The notes under the pieces: model-generated
What the model was told of the DNA's origin: nothing
The model's database searches: none
Seen by the model: the letters and a program-made list of their open reading frames with translations, nothing else
Origin: Portulaca oleracea
Taxonomy: Eukaryota > Streptophyta > Magnoliopsida > Caryophyllales > Portulacaceae
Direction of reading: 5' to 3'
Assembly (NCBI GenBank): GCA_029582165.1
Contig: CM055882.1
Coordinates: 22,763,367 to 22,827,366, forward strand
DNA length: 64,000 nt
In this document: one piece after another, positions 1 to 12,046 of the stretch
Numbering within the stretch: position 1 is the stretch's first letter
How the letters are laid out: each line of letters begins with the position of its first letter
Program-made: the position numbers and the translations under genes

Positions 1-167
1 TATGCTTGGTTGGAGTTTTGTATGATTTTATAGGAAATTGGGCTAGTATTGATCAAATCAAGCTCAAATCAAGCCAAAGGAGTCTAAGTGGATCACAATT
101 GGAGAAGAAATCCACCCCAAGGCCCAAGTTAAGGCCCAAAGTTTCAAAAGGAAGTGGTCATACTTCA

Positions 168-320
168 ACACGGATGTTATTTTGACCAACACGACCTGTG
201 CCAGGGTCCAGAGAGCATAAAAAAAATGGAAGAAACCTACACCATGACCCGTGTCAAGACACCACGGACCGTGGTGGTGTCAGCACGAACCTTTGTAAAG
301 TAGCACGGTTCGTGCTGGGA
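168..320. repeat. GC-rich inverted-repeat cluster in LTR
   Basis: Several short imperfect palindromes are packed here, among them CCACGGACCGTGG and AGCACGGTTCGTGCT plus related half-sites (CAACACG, GACCCGTG). The cluster ends about 40 bp before the TATA box at 361. It uses the same CACGG/CCGTG half-site as the copia and Athila LTRs elsewhere in the window. Confidence 0.6.
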
Positions 321-360
321 CTGTTAATGCAAACATGTCGTTTCATATGCTCTTAATGGC

Positions 361-368
361 TATATAAT
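361..368 (+). promoter_or_regulatory. TATA box of LTR fragment
   Basis: TATATAAT follows the inverted-repeat cluster and precedes a CAT/TC-rich leader (about 395-460), as expected for an LTR U3/R boundary. Confidence 0.5.
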
Positions 369-1353
369 TGTGTATTCGACTGTTTTTGCTGGACCATTCA
401 GTCCCATTCATCATCATCTTCATCTCTACATTCATCCATCCCTTCATCCACAATTCCATCCAAGTTCATCCTTAGTTGAAGATTGAGAGTTTATTGGAGT
501 TTGAAGATCGATTCTCAAGAAATCCATTGAAGTGGAGGAGCAAAAGTCCCAACCGATTACCATTCAAGTGAGGAACGATTTCCATCTCGGTTTACTTCTC
601 TTTCTCTTAGATTTCATGCTTTCTAGAGTAGATTTTGTTATGGTTTGTGTTTCAAACATGAGTAGTGAGTAGTTTCCTTTTAGTTTGGGGGATAAACCCT
701 TATTAGTTTCTCTTATGATTGAGTATTATTGGATTGAACAAGTTTGTTAATCTAGTTGGAATGCATATTAGTTATCATTTGATTATGTATGTCATTGCTT
801 TTGTTTGCGCACCATTAGCATAGATTTAGATTGTTGAATGAAGTACCGAACGGAGAAACTCGATAATCGGAACCCTTAGGATTAAACTGATTATGAAGTG
901 AACTAGACATAGAGGACTTTGTAATTAGGGATCATTGGGTAATTTGATCTTTAACTTAGATAAAATTGACACAATAAGAATCCAAGAGATCGATTTTACT
1001 AAGCAATCTGTTTCATTGCCAAAAGCTTGCTACAGAAGAATTTATGCGATTATCGACCATAAAATATACCAAATTAGTGTCTTACATGTTCAATCCACTT
1101 GTTTGATTCATAGAGTGACTTAGGTTTTATCCTCTGAACGTCTTTTTTCTATTGATTTCATCTTGTGATTTGTGTTAATATTGGTTAGATTTGCTCTTTG
1201 ATAGTGATAGAAATAGCTATAGATTGATCCTTCTTGAAACCCGATCGATTTAGCAATCACGTAGAAGGCTAGTTTGGTGCGTAGTTAGCAAAGTCCCTGT
1301 GGGATTGACCTTGATACTTGCTACACGAGCATCCATACACTTGCGTCGTATCA

Positions 1354-1472
1354 TGAAGATTTTGATTGATACATTAATGATTGATGAAGATATATGTTAG
1401 TAGTGATTGAGTTTTAACCATTGTTTTGTTGGATTTTTGCAGGAGTATTGTGGATTTTCAATTGATGCCTGG
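1354..1472 (+). other. Possible leader between LTR fragment and CRM-like insertion
   Basis: There is no ORF and no recognisable primer site. It could be the start of an internal region whose continuation is the gag remnant beyond 8066, since the element at 1478-8060 is a clean insertion with TSD GATCT between the two. Confidence 0.3.
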
Positions 1473-1477
1473 GATCT

Positions 1478-2395
1478 TGGAGCGTTACCGATTGCGTGGA
1501 GGGAGATTGATTGCTTGAGTAATAAAGAAAATCAAGATGAAGAACTTGAATAACAATGGAGACAATAGAAGAACTTGGCAAGGAATGTCCACAACCTTAG
1601 CCTAACATTTCACAATGATTAATTAGGAGTAATCCACCATCAACCATTAAAGAAATGACTTGAACACCACCAAATAATGCTTGGATAAAGTAAACAAGAT
1701 TTTTGGGGAAGAGGCTTGGGGAGCACTCATTCATTTCATTTCATAATCACATAAGTTGTCTTGGGAAATGTGAAAACAGGGTATTTATACTAAGCAGCAA
1801 AATTAGTCTAAAACTCAGCACAAAACAAAACAGACACGCGCGTATCGTAGCACCGTCGCGGGCGCGACGACTTTCTGTCTCCCCCAGCCCATTGCCTGCC
1901 GTATCTGGTCGCGGGTGCGACCAGATGCATCGCGGGCACGACCGCCATCTGTCCCAACGTACACCTGGTCTTGTTGAAGTGTCGCGGTACATTACTGAGT
2001 GGGTCACGCGCGAAAACGACTCAAAGCGATCGCTGTCATTGCTTACAGAATCGGCCGAATGACGTCACGGGCGCGACGAAATTTGACTCGGGCGCGACGG
2101 CCATATGCTCGCTGGCGGTATTCCCTCTTGAACTTTATTGACTCTAGGGGCTACACCCGCACCCCGATGCCTCCTACCTTCCTTTTTGGGGACGACCCGG
2201 TCCGGTCTCGAGGCCTCCGGGGTCGGTGCATCAAACGAGCCCTCCTAGAAGGTCCCAGGGCCCATTCATTGGATGGCCGAGACTAACCTTGCAATTCTGG
2301 GAGTTACCGGGAACTGTTGCTTAAGGTTCGATGTAGACGAGGCGACTCGCTTGGTGGAGATCACGAGTGCGGAGAATAGAACCCGGACCTCTTCA
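1478..2395 (-). repeat. 3' LTR of CRM-like element
   Basis: Matches 7100-8060 along its length with several indels. On the minus strand it starts TGAAGAGG directly after the polypurine tract and ends near GCTCCA. It contains an inverted-repeat cluster (1836-2110) and a minus-strand TATA box, GTATAAATAC (1781-1790). Confidence 0.85.
1836..2110. repeat. GTCGCG...CGCGAC inverted-repeat cluster in LTR
   Basis: Contains GTCGCGGGCGCGAC, GGTCGCGGGTGCGACC, a TCGCGGGCACGAC variant and several single CGCGAC half-sites. It lies immediately upstream (minus direction) of the LTR TATA box. The other LTR has the same arrangement at 7458-7775. Confidence 0.7.
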
Positions 2396-2408
2396 TCCTC
2401 CCCTTCTT
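2396..2408 (-). other. Polypurine tract of CRM-like element
   Basis: On the minus strand AAGAAGGGGAGGA abuts the LTR start TGAAGAGG. This is the expected plus-strand primer position. Confidence 0.7.
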
Positions 2409-3620
2409 GAAGAGGATTCGCCCTCAAATCCACGTCGGGTTTAACATCCTCGATGTTAGGCGAAAGATCCCTGATATTGAAAGTAGAGGAGATACCTATA
2501 TCACCCGGAAGATCAAGCTTGTAGGCATTGTCGTTTATCTTGGCCAAGATCTTGAACAGTCCCTTGCTTCGTGGCATTAGTTTACTACTCCTATGGGAAG
2601 GGAACTGTTCCTTCCTCAAGTGAAGCCAAACCAAGTCCCCGGGTTAGAAAGTGATCCCACGATGATGCTTGTTAGCTCGGGCCTTATAAAGTTCATTGGT
2701 GCGCTCCATCTTCTCACGAATCTGACAGTAAAACTTTTAGATCTCGGCGGCCTTCTCACTTGCTTCAAAGCTAGCCCTCGAATCTAATGGAAGAGGAAGG
2801 AGCTAAATAGGAGTAATAGGGTTGACCCCGTAGTAAGTTTCGAAGGGCGAGTGACCCATAGCAAAAGAAGGGGCTCAGTTGTAGGCAAATTCGGCGTGAC
2901 ACAACTTGGTATCCCAATCCCGTAAACTCTTGCTCACAAGACCCCGAAGCAATGTAGTGAGAGTCTTGTTAGTTACCTCGGTTTGACCGTCCGTTTAAGG
3001 ATCATGCGACGTACTAAAAAGAAGCTTAGTCCCCAGGAGATTCCATAAAGACCTCCAGAAATGACTCATGAACTTAGTGTCACGATCCGAGACAATAGTC
3101 CTCGGAACACCATGCAAGTGCACTACCTCCCTGAAGAAAAGAGTAGCGATGTGAGTGGTGTCATCGGTCTTTTCGCAAGCAATGAAATGCGCCATTTTGG
3201 AAAAAGCGTTCCATGACGACGAGTATTGCATCTTTACTACGCACGGTCCGGGGAAGAGCCAGAATGAAGTCCATACTCAAATCCTCCCACGGGCCATTCA
3301 GAATAGGAAGGGGTGTATAAAGCCCTTGGTGGAACTGACTTTTGGCATGGTGGCAAGTAACACACTTAGAAACCACATCCTGCAAGTCGCTCCCATCTTC
3401 GGCAAGTAAAAATGTTCCTTCAACATGTCGTTGGTCTTATTGATGCCGAAATGACCGGCAAAACCTCCTCCGTGAACCTCTCGCACTAAGAGTTTCCTCA
3501 ACGGGCATTTGGGAACACACAATTTGTTACCCTTGAAGAGAAATCCGTCTTGTAGCAAATAAGGTCCATCACCACCATCGAGGTGTGATTTAAAGTCATC
3601 ATCCTCCTTGTAGAACTCCT
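2397..3620 (-). pseudogene. Integrase remnant, CRM-like gypsy pol
   Basis: Minus-strand pieces read as a Ty3/gypsy integrase. They include the zinc-binding part with CVTCHHAKSQFHQGLY, the catalytic core with [12 protein letters not shown] and [17 protein letters not shown], and a C-terminal domain with [18 protein letters not shown]. The C-terminal extension reaches the LTR, as in CRM elements, whose 3' coding end can overlap the LTR. Stops and frame changes, for example a TAA just after SHDP and a TGA after the AYN motif, make it non-functional. Family assignment to CRM is moderately secure. Confidence 0.75.
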
Positions 3621-3639
3621 TCAAGTGTTGAAATCTAAG

Positions 3640-4230
3640 GACCCTTGCCTCAACCACCAAAAGAAGGAAATGTCTCCTAGAGAGTGCATCGCCAACCACG
3701 TTAACACTCTCCTTATTGTGCTTTGCGACAAAATTAAAACTTTGAAGAAACTCAATCCATTTGGCATGACGAGAACTAAGTTTGTGTTGTCCATTCAAAT
3801 ATTTAAGAGCTTCGTGATTCGAATGATGGACAAACTAGCTAGGTCTCAGTACTGAGTCTAATGATCGAGGGCTCACACGAGAGCGTAGAATTCCTTGTCA
3901 TAAGTTGAATAATTCCTCCTTGACCTGCTGAGCTTCTTACTGAAATAAGCAATGGGGCATTGGTTCTGCATCAAGATGGCCCCAATGCCTACCCCGCTAG
4001 CATCACAATCCACGTCGAAGATTTGTGTGAAGTCTAAGAGAGCAAGTATCGGCGTCTCACATAGTCGAGCCTTAAGCTTCTCAAAATAGGGGCGGTAAGG
4101 GTGCTAAAGCCCTTGATGAACCGTCGGTAGAACGAAGCAAGGCCGTGGAAACTCCTCACTTCAGTGATAGTAGAGGGAGGGGGCCAAGAGCGAATGGCCT
4201 CCACTTTCGAGGGATCCATAAAAATACCCC
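3640..4230 (-). pseudogene. RNase H remnant of CRM-like gypsy
   Basis: The minus strand encodes the connection segment [15 protein letters not shown], then an RNase H region (about 3900-4010, VDCDASGVGIGA, the first catalytic Asp context), and ends in HAKWIEFLQSF with DALSRR. Frame breaks near 3850 and 4080 split it. It lies between RT and integrase, as expected for Ty3/gypsy. Confidence 0.7.
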
Positions 4231-4276
4231 TATCGGAAACAATATACCCAAGAAAGGTGACTTGGGGAGTGTAAAA

Positions 4277-5305
4277 CTAGCACTTCTCCAGTTTGCCGAA
4301 AAGCCGTTGTTGCCGCAAAACCTCGAACACCAACTCCAAATGTGTAATATGTTCTGCTTCACTCCTCGAATATACTAGAATATCATCAAAATAAACCACC
4401 ATAAATTTGCCAATAAAAGGTCTCAACACCTCGTTCATAAGACGCATGAATGTGCTTGGGGCATTGGAAAGCCCGAATGGCATGACGAGCCACTCATATA
4501 ATCCTTCTTTCGTCTTGAAAGTCGTCTTTCATTCATTTCCTTCCTTCATGTGGATCTGATGGTAACCACTCCGAAGGTCGATCTTGGAGAAAATACAAGT
4601 TCCATGTAACTCATCGAGCATGTCATCGAGCCTCGGTATGGGATACCGATACTTGATGGTAATGTTGTTGATGGCCCGACTGTCGACACACATCCGGAAG
4701 GTACCATCCTTCTTGGGAACCAGGAGGTTCGGCATGGAATAAGGGCGCACGCTCTCTCGAACATAGCCTCGAGAAACAAGTTCGTCCACTTGCCGTTGCA
4801 ACTCCTTGGTTTCCTGTGGGTTGCACCGATATGCCGCCTTGTTGGGGAGTGGAGCTCCGAGAATAAGGTCGATTTGATGATCAATGCCTCGAATAGGAGG
4901 TAGATCCGATGGAAGATCTTCGGGGAACACATCGTGGAATTTGGCAAGAAGAGGGGCAACGAGAGGGTGCTTGGGTGTCACTAACTCAGTTGTGTTTGCC
5001 TCTAAGAGGAGCACGGAAAAAATGGCCTTCCCCTTGCTTAGGGCTCGCTCAACCTGTGTTTCGCTCAAGTGTTTGGGCTCTTCACTTCCCACCCCAAGTT
5101 TAGGAGGTATGATTTCATGTGGTGCTAGTGGAAGAAGCTTAACCCTCTTGTTCTTGTGGGTGAAAGTATAAGTGTTTTTCAACCCATTATGAACAATTCG
5201 CTTGTCAAATTGCCACGGCCGACCCAACAATATATGACATGCAGTCATGGGGACAACATCACAAACAACAGAATCATCGTAGTTAGCACCAAAAGACAAA
5301 TCCAC
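4277..5305 (-). pseudogene. Reverse transcriptase remnant of CRM-like gypsy
   Basis: Read on the minus strand: the C-terminal protease tail GRPWQFDKR, a linker, then RT motifs [50 protein letters not shown] and the catalytic YFDDIL box. An in-frame TGA replaces an expected Trp codon at the end of the first piece (about 4529), and a further stop follows GKLEKC. The catalytic Asp pair is retained, but the reading frame is not continuous with RNase H. Confidence 0.85.
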
Positions 5306-5311
5306 TAGGAC

Positions 5312-5692
5312 TTAATTGGTTACCTTAATGCCATCTCGGTCATTGAGCCATTTGAGAGAATAAGGATGAGGATGAGGTAATAATGGCAATCCAAGATTTT
5401 CAACCATATAAGTCGATGTAACGTTGGTACAGCTCCCTCCATCGATAATAAGATTGCAAACCTTGCCCCCGACGAAACACCGTGATTGAAAAATAGTCTC
5501 CCACTGGGCCTTGTCAAGAGGGGTTTCATGAGCATGCAAAACTTGCCTCAAGACAAGAGCGTCACCTTGCACATGCAACACGGGGGTGGCATCCTCCTCT
5601 TCACTAGTGACCGCATCCTCAACCATCACTTCGGAATCATCTTGTGCTACTTGTAGTTCCTCATCAATATCGTGGACCTCCTTGAGGGTCAA
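5312..5692 (-). pseudogene. Aspartic protease remnant of CRM-like gypsy
   Basis: The minus-strand ORF contains KVCNLIIDGGSCTNV, the retroviral-type protease active-site region (DGG in place of the usual DTG/DSG), preceded by an acidic linker. It ends at a TAA directly before the RT-containing piece. It sits in the expected position between gag and RT. Confidence 0.75.
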
Positions 5693-6750
5693 GGTCCGTC
5701 GGTTTGGACAATCCGCCTAATAGTGTCCATATCCATACGCCGAGTAGGATCCGTAGGAGACGCCACAACAAGTCCCTTCCCCTTGTCGGTACGGGATGTC
5801 GAATGGGTGTCTTACTAGGCTTAGGAGTGCTCGATTGAGGAGGGGGTTGACTTGACGGTGGAAAGTAGGCGCGTGTCACCGGTTTGGAAATGGCCTTTTC
5901 CTTCCTTCGACGCTCAACCTGAAGAGCCAAACTGCATAAGTCATCCATGAAGTAGTAGGTTTGAACCTCAACTTTCTTGGTAACCGTGGAATCCAATCCA
6001 TTCAAGAAATGCATTATGGTTTGCTCTTCCGGCTCTTGAAGGCCACTTTTAATGAGGAGTCGTTCGAACTCCGAAATGTAATCACTGACGCCTGATGGAT
6101 TGCCTGCCCTGGGTGAGAGCATATAATTTCCTCAAGACGTCCTGTTTATAGGTGTTGGGCAAGAAATGGCGATTCATTACTTGTTTGACCCGTGTCCAAG
6201 TCGAAATCCTTGCCCGTCCCTCTCGAACCCGTTGTGCCTTCATATTCTCAAACCAAAGCGAAGCGGCTTTGGTGAGTTTCAAACTTGCGACCTTATATAC
6301 CTTCTCATCATCATATTCCTTGGTCTCAAAGACCCTATCCATCAATTGGACCCATTCGATGTATTCATCCGGATCATTGGAACCATTAAACTATGAGATG
6401 TCGATCTTGACGTCTTGGAAATCGTCACGAGGGGGCCTATCATGCACTTCCCAATAAAATCGACATCGAGGAGAGCCTCTAGCATTGTCACTCGACTTAA
6501 AGTTAGGAGGAGGACGGATAGGGCTTTGTCCGTGCCTCCGATGTTCGTTTTGGGGTTGACCTTGTGTTGCGTAGTCAGGTTGTTCACTTGTGCCGCAAGT
6601 TCCCAAAGAGCCCGCTCGACATTGACGTTCTGGTTCTCAATGGAGGTGAATCGTTTATCCATGGTGGCGAGTCGGTTCTCAATATCTAGAGCTTGAGGAC
6701 TTCTCCAGTGGCTTTGTTCCTGTCAATCGAAATTAACTTGTCCATCCATA
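5664..6750 (-). pseudogene. gag remnant of CRM-like gypsy
   Basis: Three overlapping minus-strand frames together give a gag protein. There is an N-terminal segment with MDKRFTSIENQNVNVE, a capsid region with KLTKAASLWFENMK and MNRHFLPNTYKQDVL, then a Pro/Ser-rich tail. At least two frameshifts (near 6345 and 6100) break it. No clear zinc knuckle is preserved in frame. The start is placed near 6750, where MDGQVNFD begins, though a stop follows it. Confidence 0.7.
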
Positions 6751-7085
6751 TCGAGGGAAAGGTGAAGGACGATATGTGTTTGGGATATTTTGTGGAGTTT
6801 GGGGGGTTTTCTTGTAGTTGGCTTGTGTTTGGCTAAGGGTTCTTTTTGTTTATCTCACTTAGACATTTCATCGAACACCTTGCGGGCAGAATTTTCCAAC
6901 TTCTCCTCAAAGCTCCAAAGTGCTTCAAAAACACCAAATACAAACACAATACAATGTATTCCAATACTCTTGGATAGCACAGGGGTTGGGGAACACTGAT
7001 AGATACAAGAAATCTAACAAAACCCAATATTGGAGAAATACTATCAAGAACAATGAAGAACAACTCAAGCAAATAAATAACCAAA

Positions 7086-7097
7086 GCTCTGATACCA
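7086..7097 (-). other. Primer binding site, initiator tRNA-Met
   Basis: On the minus strand TGGTATCAGAGC lies 2 nt from the LTR end, complementary to the 3' end of plant initiator tRNA-Met. Confidence 0.85.
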
Positions 7098-7099
7098 AA

Positions 7100-8060
7100 T
7101 GGAGCATTACCGATCGTGTGGAGGGAGATTGATTGCTTGAGTAATAAAGAAAATCGAGATGAAGAACTTGAATAACAATGGAGACAATAAAAGACCTTGG
7201 CAAGAAATGTCCACCACCTTAGCCTAACATTTCACCATGATTAATTAGGAGTAATCCACCATCAACCATTAAAGAAATGACTTGAACACCACCAAATAAT
7301 GCTTGGATAAAGTAAACAAGATTTTTGGGAAGAGGCTTGGGGAGCACTCATTCATTTCATTTCATAATCACATAAGCTGTCTTGGGAAATGTGAAAACAT
7401 GGTACTTATACTAAGCATCAAAATTAGGCTAAAACCCAGCACAAAACAGAACAGACACGCGCGTGTCGCAGCACCATCGCGGGCACGACGACCTTCTGTC
7501 TCTCCCAGCCCATCGCCTACCGTAGCGTGTCGCGAGTGCGACCAGATGCGTCGCGGGCGCGACCGACATCTGTCCCAACGTACGCCTGGTCCTTTTGAAG
7601 TGTGTTACGGCCGTTACAAAGTGGGTCACGGGCGTGACGCCCTAGGTAGAGCGATGTCGCGGGCGCAACAAAAACGAATCAGGTGCGACCGCTTGCTGTT
7701 TGTGGCGCTGCAACCTGGTCAGAATGACGTCACGGGTGCGACGAGATTTGCCTTGGGCGCGACGACCATCTGCTCGCTGGCGGTGTTCCCTCTTGAACTT
7801 TATTGACTCCGGGGGCTACACCCGTACCCCGATACCTCCTACCTTCCATTCTCGGGACGGCCCGGTCTAGTCCCGAGGCCTCCAGGGTCGGTGCATCAAA
7901 CGAGCCCTCCTAGAAGGTCCCAGGGCCCATCCATTGGATGGCTGAGATTAACCTTGCAATTCCGGGAGTTACCGGGAATTGTAGCTTAAGGTTCGTTGTA
8001 GACGAGGAGGCTCGCTTGGCGGAGATCACGAGGGCAGAGAATGAAACGCAGAATTCTTCA
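7100..8060 (-). repeat. 5' LTR of CRM-like element
   Basis: Pairs with 1478-2395. It contains the inverted-repeat cluster at 7458-7775 and a weak TATA-like sequence (TATAAGTACC on the minus strand, about 7402-7412). It is followed on the right by the target duplication GATCT. Confidence 0.85.
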
Positions 8061-8065
8061 GATCT

Positions 8066-9660
8066 CCTTTTGGCTTAGATTAAATTTGTGTAGTCCTTTT
8101 GTTGGTTTCACCACATCCCCCTCCACAAAATTATCCCCGTGACACACCATAAAAACTCCTAGCCACAAAGACCCAAGTCTCATCCAATCATATTGCTTAT
8201 GATAACGGAAGGCCAAGAATGAATTGTGAATGGAAAAATGTGATCAAATGCTAAATGGTTTAATTCATAGGGGTTATTGCTACTCTACGCCTTCAAATTC
8301 CAAGGCGAGATGAAGGGCCTCCTCGAGCTCTTCCTAGAGGCGGTAGCGGTGGTGCTCCACGCCAAGGACCTTGGGCTCATATTAATTTTGGCGGATGGTG
8401 TTGCATCTTAGGATCCAAGAGCTAGTCATGGTGATAGTAAGAGATCTTATGTTCAACATCGACATGGAGGTTCTACTCACAGGTCTAGATTTGGTGATCC
8501 TGGTGATAGCAGGAAGGAGAAAAAGGCTCAATCTTGGTCTTTTAGCAAGGAAAATACTCATTCTTGGGTTACTACTTCTTCCAAGGGAAGTCGATCTTCT
8601 ACGTTACCCAAGCCAACTTTTGGCGCTCAAGTGGAGAATGCGGAATATCTTAGAAAGCTCATAGGAAGAAAGTGTTTCAAATGTAGAGATTATGGTCACT
8701 ACCAAGCTCAATGCCCTACTAAGATAGTTGAATCGCTCCAAGCAAGTGCGGTGGTTGGTCTGGAATCCTCTAATTAAGGCTGGCTCGTTTTAAAAAAGGA
8801 GAGGTTTTGGCTCCTGGGAGATCCATAGTCATGACCAAGGATTCCCATGATGATTCTCAACGGGAAATGTTATTCCATACCTAGTGCAAGATCAGGGATA
8901 AAGTGTGCAAGATAATCATTGAAGTTATACGGATGTGGCCTCTAATACATTAATGGAGAAGCTCCAAGTACCCGTTCTAGCTTATCCATAATTGTATGTC
9001 TTACAAGGGCTCAATGATGGTAGTCATCTTCGGGTATGAGTCTTAGTAACTTTTAATATCAGTTCTTACTTACAGTTATTTCCTTGATAATTCGATAGGC
9101 GTGCCATACATGATAGTTATAAGAACACTTATTTATTCCTAATTGGAAAAGAAAGACTTGTGCTTAACCTTATCCCACCTACCCAACTCCACAAAAATCA
9201 ACCCGGAGTAGGAAGTGAGAAGAGAGACATCCTCCCCATGAGTGAAATACGAGATGAGAGTTCTTTAAGCAAAGGAAAACAACCTTTAGTTTTAATGTTG
9301 AGAAAGACCATTCCCATAAGGTTGAGAGATCCAAGCTGCACAAAATTACCCTATCTCCATCCTCCCTGACCCATACCGAAGAAGCCTTTAACCTCAAGAG
9401 TTACTCGCAAGAGGACTCATGTTCCCCTCCCTCTTAATGATCTTGAATCCCTCCTTCTCGATCTTCAAATTGAAAATGCCATGCAATGCCTCCATTCGCA
9501 ACATTTTATCCATGATCTTGACTGGGCATGATGGAAGGTTAATGAGTCATTCCTTAAAAGCCTCTATTGCATGAAGAAGGTGACATCTAACAAGGGGAGT
9601 GTAAGGAGGCATATGAATCTCTTGATCAAGCTTGGGGAAGACGCACAACTATAGACACCG
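8066..9660 (+). pseudogene. gypsy gag C-terminus and protease remnant
   Basis: Fragments on the plus strand read as the end of a gypsy gag. There is an Arg/Ser/Gly-rich tract (about 8290-8620) and then a CCHC zinc knuckle, CFKCRDYGHYQAQC (CX2CX4HX4C), at about 8672-8713. Further on, REMLFH and KVCKIII (about 8858-8930) match the start of a gypsy protease whose active-site Asp is lost. Many stops are present. The piece from 9380 resembles the loop after protease. It may be the continuation of whatever lay left of 1478, because the CRM-like element is a clean insertion. Confidence 0.55.
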
Positions 9661-10511
9661 GATTTTGGCACATAAATATATAGCATAACTATATAAACAC
9701 GAAGCAGAAATAAAGAAGAAGAAGCCGATCGATGAGCTAGTTTAGACATCGGATTTTAGCATAGTTTTTGTATACCGTTAATGTAATTTTTATTATTTCC
9801 TTTTTATGTACTTTACTTATGTACTTTAGTTAGAAAATAAAGAAAAATAAGGGAAGCCAAAGCCGAGCCAAAACTGAGCCAAGATAGTTCCTCGCATGCA
9901 CTCAACATGCCCAAGTTCGGACGAGCACACATGCACCATTACATGTGAATTTCCTAGCCTATTGCATGCATGATCTTTACGTAAGCAATCAAGCTTCATT
10001 TAGCCATGAAAGTCATGCAAAATCTAAGTAAAGATCACATGAAAAAAGCCTCCAAGAGGTCTCAAGTTCAAAACCTCACAAAAACATGTGCAAAGCTTGC
10101 AAATAAACCCCTACCGTCCATGGTGTGAACAACTGACTTCGAATACATCCCATTGAAACCCTCACTGTCCAAGAATACATGGACGAGAGCTTGATACATC
10201 TTCCCCTTACCCAAGGCCGGTTGGCCTTTAGCTCCGTCCACACCCAGATTCAACCTCTCAGCTCCACCGTCCACTCTTAGACACCCCCCTTTGCTGCCTA
10301 GTGTTCTGTGCAATTTGACCACGAGTTGCATGTGATTGAAGGGGAGTGTATGTGATTATATGTTCATGAATCTCCTAAGCCTTCCCTCACCTATAAATAC
10401 CCCCTCTTGTCAAAGCTAAACTCACTCAATCATTCACCCATTCTTCCTGCTACACTCTCATTCCTCTCATCACTCTCTACTAATCTCCATTATTATCATC
10501 ATTCTACCACA
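9661..10511 (+). repeat. LTR-like segment with promoter, no palindrome cluster
   Basis: AT-rich non-coding sequence followed by a TATA box (TATAAATA, 10392-10399) and a CT-rich leader ending at the start of the next element. The layout resembles an LTR U3/R. Unlike most LTRs in the window, it shows no GC-rich inverted-repeat cluster upstream of its TATA box. Two near-copies of a short CGGATTTT(A/G)GCA motif occur at about 9659 and 9752. Family unknown. Confidence 0.35.
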
Positions 10512-11907
10512 TGATAAGTGATTTTTATATAGTATTTTTAGGGCTCAAAACACATTTATTTCATTCTTTTTATACCCAAAATTATGTATTTTTATATCAA
10601 TTTCTGTGATATCTTCACTTGGTCGCGAGATTGGTACATTTTGCAGGAAATATAGAAAATACATCAAAAAGCATGGAAAATCAATGAAAATGGGAAGAAA
10701 ATATGAAGAAATTTGAAAGAAAGAATTAAAGGAAGAAAGGTTTAAGGAGGAACGACCCAAGTTGCCAAGGATCGACTCAATTTTGGTGGGAATAGCAAGA
10801 CGTTGCCAGCGCCCAAGGCAGGAGAAGCGAGACACGAAGGATTTGCTAAACGCTGCCAGCGCCAAGACACGGAGAACACTTCTTAGGTGCCAAATGCTAC
10901 CGGCGCCCAGAGGGACGCTGCTAGCGCTTTGTGCCCTAATCGTGCAATATAAAAATAAATCCCGCCTGCTGTTCCAAGGAGGCGAAAAAACATAGGATAC
11001 AATAGGGTCGAATATCATCTGTTACAATAGAGTGTTTTTAGAGAGCTTTCAGGGTAGTTTCTTAGATAGTTTTCTTTCCAGTTCAATGCCTCAAGATTAT
11101 TATTAGTTTAGATTTATTGTAAGTGATCGAAGGACACGAAAGAGATCGATTCGGGTGACACGAAGAGATCGATTCCGCCACTTCGAACACTAGTTATTTC
11201 TATTTTTCTCTATGTTTTCCAGTTTTCGTTCAGTTTATGTGATGTTTGTTTTTAGCATTATAAGTTGCTAAATTCATCTGTTTGGGGGATAAACTCGATG
11301 TCCTCTGGTTGATTTTGAATGCAGTCTCGGTATTAAGTTATCCTTTTATTGGTTTAATCTGTGTATATTGTATGTCATAGTAAAATCTGGCTAACCGCTA
11401 TTTACTTGGTATTAGATTCTTGATGATATGACGAAAGTGTGAATCTTGAATTGGAAAAGCGTAGATTGAATAGGACTAGAAAATAGTGAGAAATAATGAT
11501 TCTTGCCTAGGGTCAATCATAATCAGTTCCTTATCTTTGATTAGATTAAATAGTTAGAAACAATGTTTAGTTTAATTATTGTAACTCACCTCGAATCGAA
11601 AGATTGCTGTGAAAGGGCCTAGAATGATTTAGACTCTGAATTATCTTATTACTTTACAATGGGATTGTTGATAAATTGACTGATTGACTAGAGTGGAATC
11701 CCCTGGATGCCTTTAATTACTTGGTTAAAACCCTAAAAATTCCTGCTTTCTTAGTTTAGTTTTAGAATACCTTACCACAAACCTTGATCGACCTAGCATT
11801 CTTTGCAGTGAACTAGTTCAGTGCGTGATTGAACACAAATTCCTAAGAGAGAATGATATTTATTACTACATAGACCTGTACACTTGCGGTACACAGACAC
11901 CTTATCA
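10512..11907 (+). repeat. 5' LTR of truncated Athila-type element
   Basis: It starts TGATAAG and ends CTTATCA, an exact 7-bp terminal inversion. Upstream of TATAAAAA (10948-10955) it carries spaced imperfect repeats of the GCTGCCAGCGCC type (10800-10930). A GGGGGATAAACTC block at about 11284 recalls the LTR at 1-1353. Length is 1396 bp. Confidence 0.75.
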
Positions 11908-11928
11908 ATTTAGGGCCTGTCAAGTGTT

Positions 11929-11946
11929 TGGCGCCGTTGCCGGGGA
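11929..11946 (+). other. Primer binding site, tRNA-Asp
   Basis: TGGCGCCGTTGCCGGGGA is an exact 18-nt match to the complement of the plant tRNA-Asp(GTC) 3' end. It lies 21 nt inside the LTR. Confidence 0.9.
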
Positions 11947-12046
11947 TTTGTTCCCCCAACCGCCATTGGACGAACGCACTCTGGGTGACTAGGTTATTTG
12001 TTTTTATTTTTATTTAGCACTTTTGATTACGCTTGGTGTTCTTGTT

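Larger units (their letters stand above)
1..1353 (+). repeat. LTR fragment, probable Ty3/gypsy, plus orientation
   Basis: No coding capacity is visible. The stretch has LTR architecture: a cluster of short inverted repeats at 168-320, a TATA box at 361-368, a GGGGGATAAACC block near 690 also seen in the Athila-type LTR at 11285, and a terminal 'CTTGCGTCGTATCA' segment typical of the R/U5 end of plant gypsy LTRs. The 5' boundary lies outside the window. No tRNA primer site follows 1353, so the internal region is missing or diverged. The family is not recognised and the LTR call is inference from layout. Confidence 0.5.
1478..8060 (-). mobile_element. CRM-like Ty3/gypsy retrotransposon, full-length but decayed
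   Basis: Two related LTRs (1478-2395 and 7100-8060) flank a 4.7 kb internal region read on the minus strand. The 5-bp target duplication GATCT lies at 1473-1477 and 8061-8065. An initiator tRNA-Met primer site sits inside the right LTR and a polypurine tract inside the left LTR. The order on the minus strand is gag, protease, RT, RNase H, integrase. The integrase C-terminus contains [10 protein letters not shown] followed by [11 protein letters not shown], which resembles CRM-clade chromoviruses. Every domain has frameshifts or stops, so it is not autonomous. Confidence 0.85.
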